Assembly: GCA_963970005.1 (NCBI GenBank)
Contig: CAXAMN010015224.1
Coordinates: 907,553 to 971,552, forward strand
Origin: Durusdinium trenchii
Taxonomy: Eukaryota > Sar > Dinophyceae > Suessiales > Symbiodiniaceae
Direction of reading: 5' to 3'
DNA length: 64,000 nt
Shown here: piece after piece, positions 59,551-64,000 of the stretch
Layout of the letters: every line of letters starts with the position of its first letter
Position numbering within the stretch: the stretch's first letter is position 1
Made by a program: the position numbers and the translations under genes
The notes under the pieces: generated by a model
Seen by the model: the letters and a program-made list of their open reading frames with translations, nothing else
What the model was told of the DNA's origin: nothing
Databases searched by the model: none

Positions 59551-59649
59551 CCTCTCCTTCATCTTATCGTTCTGCGGGTTGGCCTTCGCCTTGGCCTTCG
59601 CCTTGGCTTTCGCTTTCGGAGTCGCAGGCTGCTTGGCCACGGCCACCTT
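59551..59649 (-). CDS. Likely upstream exon of the RRM gene, Lys/Ala-rich
   Basis: Exactly 33 codons between CCTCAAG and a GC donor (GAGAGG/GCGCAT). It reads VAVAKQPATPK, then a run of Lys-Ala pairs encoded by a 12-base tandem repeat, then NPQNDKMKER. Phase 0 at both ends would join it directly to EKLAAAP of the exon at 58335. A basic, flexible tail before an RRM is common. There is no ATG in this exon; the start lies upstream. Confidence 0.5.
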
Positions 59650-60539
59650 CTTGAGGGTTGGCCTTGGAAACGGTGAAAAGAAGATTTGCCGAAAAGGATT
59701 GTGGGATGTTTACCGCAAGTGTAGCATCACCGATGGGTTCTGAGACACATGTCCAGCCAATAGGAACACCACCCAATTTAAAGCATCAGGAGTGGTCACT
59801 TACCCAGGGCGCGCTGCATACTATATCTTTACGAGTCATATATAAATACACGCATACAATGCACCTGGCGAGTGAAAGGAAGAACGCAAAGCGGCAGTTG
59901 TTGGCAAAGTACAACCACCAGGAGGCTGTGTACAGTCGGGGACTGCATCAATATATATATATATGTTATATTCATATTCTACCAATTAGATTCCAACTTT
60001 GGAAAACATAGACTCTATTTTGATAAAACATGTCAAATTTTGTAAGGATTGATAAATGCATAAACACAATTTCATAGTAAAACTAGGTCACGGGGTCGTT
60101 AGCGACGCGGGGGAATTGCATTCCCCAATTTGTCTTGAGACTCCTCGTATTCAACAGGAAGGTGCTGATTTTCAGAAAGAATGTTAGCGTCAAATCGAAT
60201 CATTTCCAACACCTAGCAACTTTGGTCAACCTAGGCCCTGGGCCCTAGGGGTAATGTCATTGCTGATGCCCTTCGCTTCTGTCTGTGTCGTTAGGCATTT
60301 TGCCAATTTGCCGCTCAAAGAATCTTGGGACACTGATTCCACAGGTCTTTTCCTGCGTTGTGTCTCAACTTGAAGGCATTGCCAGATTTCTGGGTTGAGC
60401 AACCCATGTTTTCTTTGTGCTCAGATTCTTTGGGATGAACTTATTGAGCTCTTGTCAAGTTCTGTTTTTGTCTTCCAGTTTTTTTCTGTATTGACGAGAT
60501 ACTTTGCATTGCCAAGCGCGCTATGATGTACTGTATGTG

Positions 60540-60610
60540 TTATTGGCCTTCCAGATCTTGGTCTGCCTTAGCACCTCGAGCCAAGGCACACTTCACCCCA
60601 GCATACTCCT
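60540..60610 (-). CDS. Possible exon, same strand as the RRM gene
   Basis: After a very good CTCTTTCCATTTCAG acceptor the minus strand reads EYAGVKCALARGAKADQDLE, then a stop (TAA at 60542-60540) unless spliced earlier at GGAAG/GCCAAT. It could be a further upstream exon of the RRM gene or the end of another gene. Confidence 0.4.
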
Positions 60611-60798
60611 CTGAAATGGAAAGAGGCAACTTCGAATGCAAGGGCAGATGGGGCGGAAAACTGCATAAGCAATTCCCGGCAAAAACAATAAGGCTTAGTT
60701 TCATTGAGCAGAGTGCAATGTAGCCACACTGTCTCACCCAATTGACCACTTTTCGACCAGAGTGGAGTCAAGGATCGAGTCGGGTGCTTGGGACACCC

Positions 60799-60912
60799 TC
60801 ACCATTTGACATTGACTTGCTGCGGGTGAACCACCGGTTTGATTGCACTTGACTCCGGCACAATCGCCACTGCAAACGCGTAGCAGTCACCGTCCCATCG
60901 CGGTGCAGACCT
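60799..60912 (-). CDS. Possible exon, same strand as the RRM gene
   Basis: The minus strand reads RSAPRWDGDCYAFAVAIVPE and continues SSAIKPVVHPQQ to a TGA. Its first part has strong codon bias. Possible donors (GTGCAA, GTGGTT, GTCAAT) lie in the second half, so the true exon may end earlier. No domain recognised. Confidence 0.4.
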   Translation of the reverse strand, partial: RSAPRWDGDCYAFAVAIVPESSAIKPVVHPQQVNVKW

Positions 60913-60919
60913 CTCTCAA

Positions 60920-63500
60920 GCCCAAGGCCCAAGCCCGCTAAGTGCCCCAGCAAAAAGCAAGGACATCTCTGTTGGTGAAAACACAGACATGATCCCACCG
61001 GACCTGGTCCGATCAAACCTCTATACCCATCCGACGGACAATCTGAATGCCTCAAAACATGTTATACAACACAAAGTGACACAAAGAGTTATATTATCAA
61101 ACAAAGGAAGAGCGTGGAATCAACATGCACAAATCCTTCCTGTTAGCTAAAAAAACACGGGGCACACTGTCAATAAAACAATGATAAACCATTCCCATCA
61201 TTTCAACAGGTTGTTCATCGACCTAAACATCAATAGCGCACACAAAAAGAACAAAAATCTATTTTTGCAGAGTATAATTCTCTCCAGTGGTGCAACAAAA
61301 CACACGGAAATGTCAAAAATCACATTTTTCCTTCCCCCAACGGGAAGGAACATGGTGGAACCTCCTAGCCATGCTCTGCATCTGCTACGAAATGAAGCCT
61401 TCTGTGATGTTTTAGTCTTTGGAATGGGGAACCCCAAAGAGGGTTTGAAGCTGTGTGAAACAAGGTTGAAAGAGAGACCATCCTCTCCACCCACGCAAAT
61501 CCCTTCCTCGAAGCTATTAGTTGGGCAATAACCCTTCGACACATCCTATAATGTCAAAACACGATTCTCACACCTACTACTACCTTGAGAATGCGAGTGA
61601 TGCCGCACAGTTTAGACTTGCATCTTCTGCATCACCAACTCAGCCCGACAACCCTAGTAATTTTTGTATGCAAAGATATACGCCTTCTGTGCTCTCTAAT
61701 CTACTGCATGATCCACCACAAACCTGTTGGTATACTGAGTGGTATGGTAAAGTACGTCTGGTGCTCTCTGCCAGCATCTGTATGTTTTCTCCATCCCCTC
61801 ATCCTTTACCGTCTTTAATAAACTTTAATATCTTTGCTTGTGGGTGCACTTTTGGTGAACACGCAGCATTTCTGTGATGTTACGACTGAACGGGCGTATG
61901 ATGTCGTGTGCCAACTAAACCTGCAACAGGTTCTCTCCAGCTGGGTGTATAACTACCAGAACGGATACCAGCCAGCCTGTCTGGGCCTGGCCAAAACAAG
62001 ATCTAATCACATGAGGGAGGCAGTGTATATATATATAGCAAAAATATAGAAAAGGCATGAAAAGGCAAGGCCTGTTTGTAGCGAGGTTCTGAATATTAAA
62101 CTTCTATAGCTCCTCTCAGTCGACTTAAAAGACCAACAGGCTGTGGCTTTGGATGCGAAACCACAGAGGTCTAAAGAAACGACCTCCCCCCACACCCGGA
62201 TGCGGAACACAATCTCTCGGAGTTGCATCAGTTGCATTGACCCAGTGCAGCACAGGAATCAGAAACAACAAGATTTCAACATGTTTCTTGTCACCCAGGG
62301 CAGCTGCTCTTGGGAACGCCCCGTCCCAAGAATGCAACGAAATCAGCCATTTCCTGTGGACCAAGAAATGGACCAAATGCATCAACTAATAAGCACCAAG
62401 GGCAGGCTTTTCTCTGCACTGCAACGCAAGCTGCAACAGTGTGTGTGACACTAGAAACCATGGGAACCCAATTCGATCCTTTAAGGACTGGCTTTCTGAA
62501 ACGAACACAACCGCACCGGGCCACCCGGGGTGTCTAATAATGGCCTCTCATATAGGCTCATATAGGTGATTCGGGGTGTCCATGAACCCTTTCAAAACCT
62601 TGGCATTTCGGGAAAAAATCACAACATGAATCATGGCTGCACCCTGCTATAGTAACTATTCCGGTGCGGGCCCACGCCAAGGGGCGCTTTCTTCACTAAA
62701 ATGCAGTTGGGGGCGGATGGAAGGGACTTCTTTGGCGCGTCCTCCTGTTCCAAGGAACAAGGCTACCCTTATAATACTTGCGGCCGTGGAACTATGTTGA
62801 TTGGTGAGGAAGGTGGTCCAACAATGTGCGGGGTAGGACAATGTGATTTGTCCAGATGTCCATAGGACAACGTGGTCCACCGTCGACCGTCCTGGATGTT
62901 TCACGATCTTCTTCCCCCAGGGATGTCCACTGTGAATCCACCAGGTCACTCCATCGCTGTGAAGTACCCTGCCCTTTCCTGAAACGACAAGCCTTATCAA
63001 GCACGTGACTTTCACCCTCCACGTTACTGGCCTGATCATCACTCTCCCACCCCAGGGTCTCTTCTGAAACCGGAAGTGGGTCTCATTTGAGCGGGGGAAG
63101 TGGATCTTGAGATTTTGACATTGGGCTATGGAGCTTATTTAGTTGTTTTTCTTTTTAAACAAATGTTACAGCTCCAACTGTCGGAAAAAAAAAAAAAAAC
63201 ACAATACAGTGCGATGGTAGGAGCTGACTAATACATCTAATACCCCCTTCACACCAACACACCACCTGCAAATGAAAAAAACCTTGCATACCAACATAAT
63301 TACATGTTTGTTTCACAACCCAACAACTACACACACAACACTTCAGAAACACCAGTGATGAAAACGAGTCCTTCACCTTCACTTTCTCCATCTTGGGCTT
63401 CTGGACCCACCTCAGCGGCAAAGCCATCACCCGAATCACGCTCCGGTCACCGCACAAAAGCTTCGTTTTTCTTTGGTGGGTCGATCGGGTGTGGTTGGAC
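60920..63500. other. Stretch with little coding signal
   Basis: The best candidate is a 59-base minus-strand segment at 62353-62295 with a TCCACAG acceptor and a GTGACA donor, reading KWLISLHSWDGAFPRAAAL. At 63370-63470 both strands are open. A poly-A run is at 63184-63199. I see no repeat family copies here and nothing else supportable. Confidence 0.4.
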
Positions 63501-63522
63501 TGCAAAGCCCATCCTTGACAGG

Positions 63523-63760
63523 TCAACTTGATGGTGTGATTCTGATCTTTTCTGTAATTTTTGCATCTTCTCCTGCGGCCTTCGCTTTTTGAAGCGCTAT
63601 TTCATCCCGAACACATCCTGAAGAGTGGGGACATCCTATAGTCATGTGAACGGTCAGGACGATGGCTTCACAGGCTTTCGTGCTCCTCCCCCGGGCATTG
63701 CGATGGTCCAAAGCAGTCGACTTCCGCGCGCTTTTTAACGTAAAAATACTCGGTGGGATA
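63523..63760 (-). CDS. Possible last exon(s) of an unrecognised gene
   Basis: The minus strand ends DEIALQKAKAAGEDAKITEK, then IRITPSS and TGA at 63525-63523. A CCCCACTCTTCAG acceptor at about 63620 could start the last exon. The upstream open part contains GRSTKACEAIVLTVH with good codon bias to about 63760. Whether an intron separates the two parts is unclear. No family recognised. Confidence 0.4.
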
Positions 63761-64000
63761 GGCAAAGATCGACTCGGCGAAGATTTAGACCGTGTGGTTT
63801 GAAGTATAGATCGATTATTTCCTCTGTTCACCTGTTGACCACTAGTTCCATTTTCTCAAGGAATCTAGTTTCTATATACCCTTTTATAGAGGAATATTAT
63901 TAATGTTCACAAATCACAAAAACCAAGGGTTGTGATCTCACCCAAGAACTTAGAACCTGCCTTGCTCTGTTTGGATGGTGCCAGTCCGCACTAATCTGTT

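Noticed and set aside
1..64000. CRISPR arrays, bacterial operons, phage genes, organelle DNA, rRNA genes
   Set aside because: No regular direct-repeat and spacer pattern, no closely packed intron-free genes and no rRNA-like blocks are visible. The gene structure is eukaryotic nuclear.

Overview
This window looks like nuclear DNA of a dinoflagellate, probably of the Symbiodiniaceae/Suessiales type. I infer this from five things. (1) Coding sequence occurs as short exons (60-190 bases) split by long introns, and many exons prefer G or C at third codon positions. (2) Several junctions that the protein families force are GC-AG, and one is GA-AG; such non-canonical introns are known from dinoflagellates. 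(3) Nearly all well-supported exons over about 58 kb lie on the minus strand, as in dinoflagellate one-way gene arrays. (4) There is a 14-base match to the core of the dinoflagellate spliced leader at 22609-22622. (5) Families of short foldback repeats are dense. No bacterial operon, rRNA gene, intact tRNA gene or CRISPR array is visible. A 10-base run of N at 26361-26370 marks an assembly gap.

Genes rebuilt by hand, left to right, minus strand unless stated: 7342-5960, exons of an RNA-recognition-motif (RRM) protein; 12448-10083, a five-exon 3' end of an unrecognised gene with a stop; 18635-18546 and 20369-20181, single coding exons; 22290-22196 (plus), an exon resembling the GOLD domain of SEC14-like lipid-transfer proteins; 26280-23806, scattered exons resembling a diacylglycerol lipase; 29257-29131, 31302-31207, 31960-31876, 35107-35035, 36135-36059, 37095-36974, 39097-38325 and 40787-40707, coding exons without a recognised family; 47290-43162, a complete eight-exon Cof-type HAD phosphatase, the best gene in the window; 48990-48869 and 49308-49200, further exons; 51259-51620 (plus), a possible two-exon small gene; 58335-54417, an RRM gene whose last four exons join in frame to a stop, with possible 5' exons up to 60912; 63760-63523, a possible last exon.

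The rest is intron or intergenic DNA rich in repeats. These include an AT-rich inverted-repeat element holding a 247-base tandem duplication (16003-16937), a near-perfect palindrome of about 104 bases (14412-14515), a 34-base-arm hairpin beside the gap (26407-26495), several dispersed foldback families, two tRNA-like A/B-box pairs without an anticodon arm, and many TA and CT/GA microsatellites. One foldback family has a conserved core but different arms in each copy.

The genes form no visible pathway. RNA binding, phosphatase and lipid signalling or transfer functions sit side by side. All exon boundaries were inferred by reading frames and splice-site rules, so they are hypotheses unless reading phase and protein family agree, which I state where it applies.
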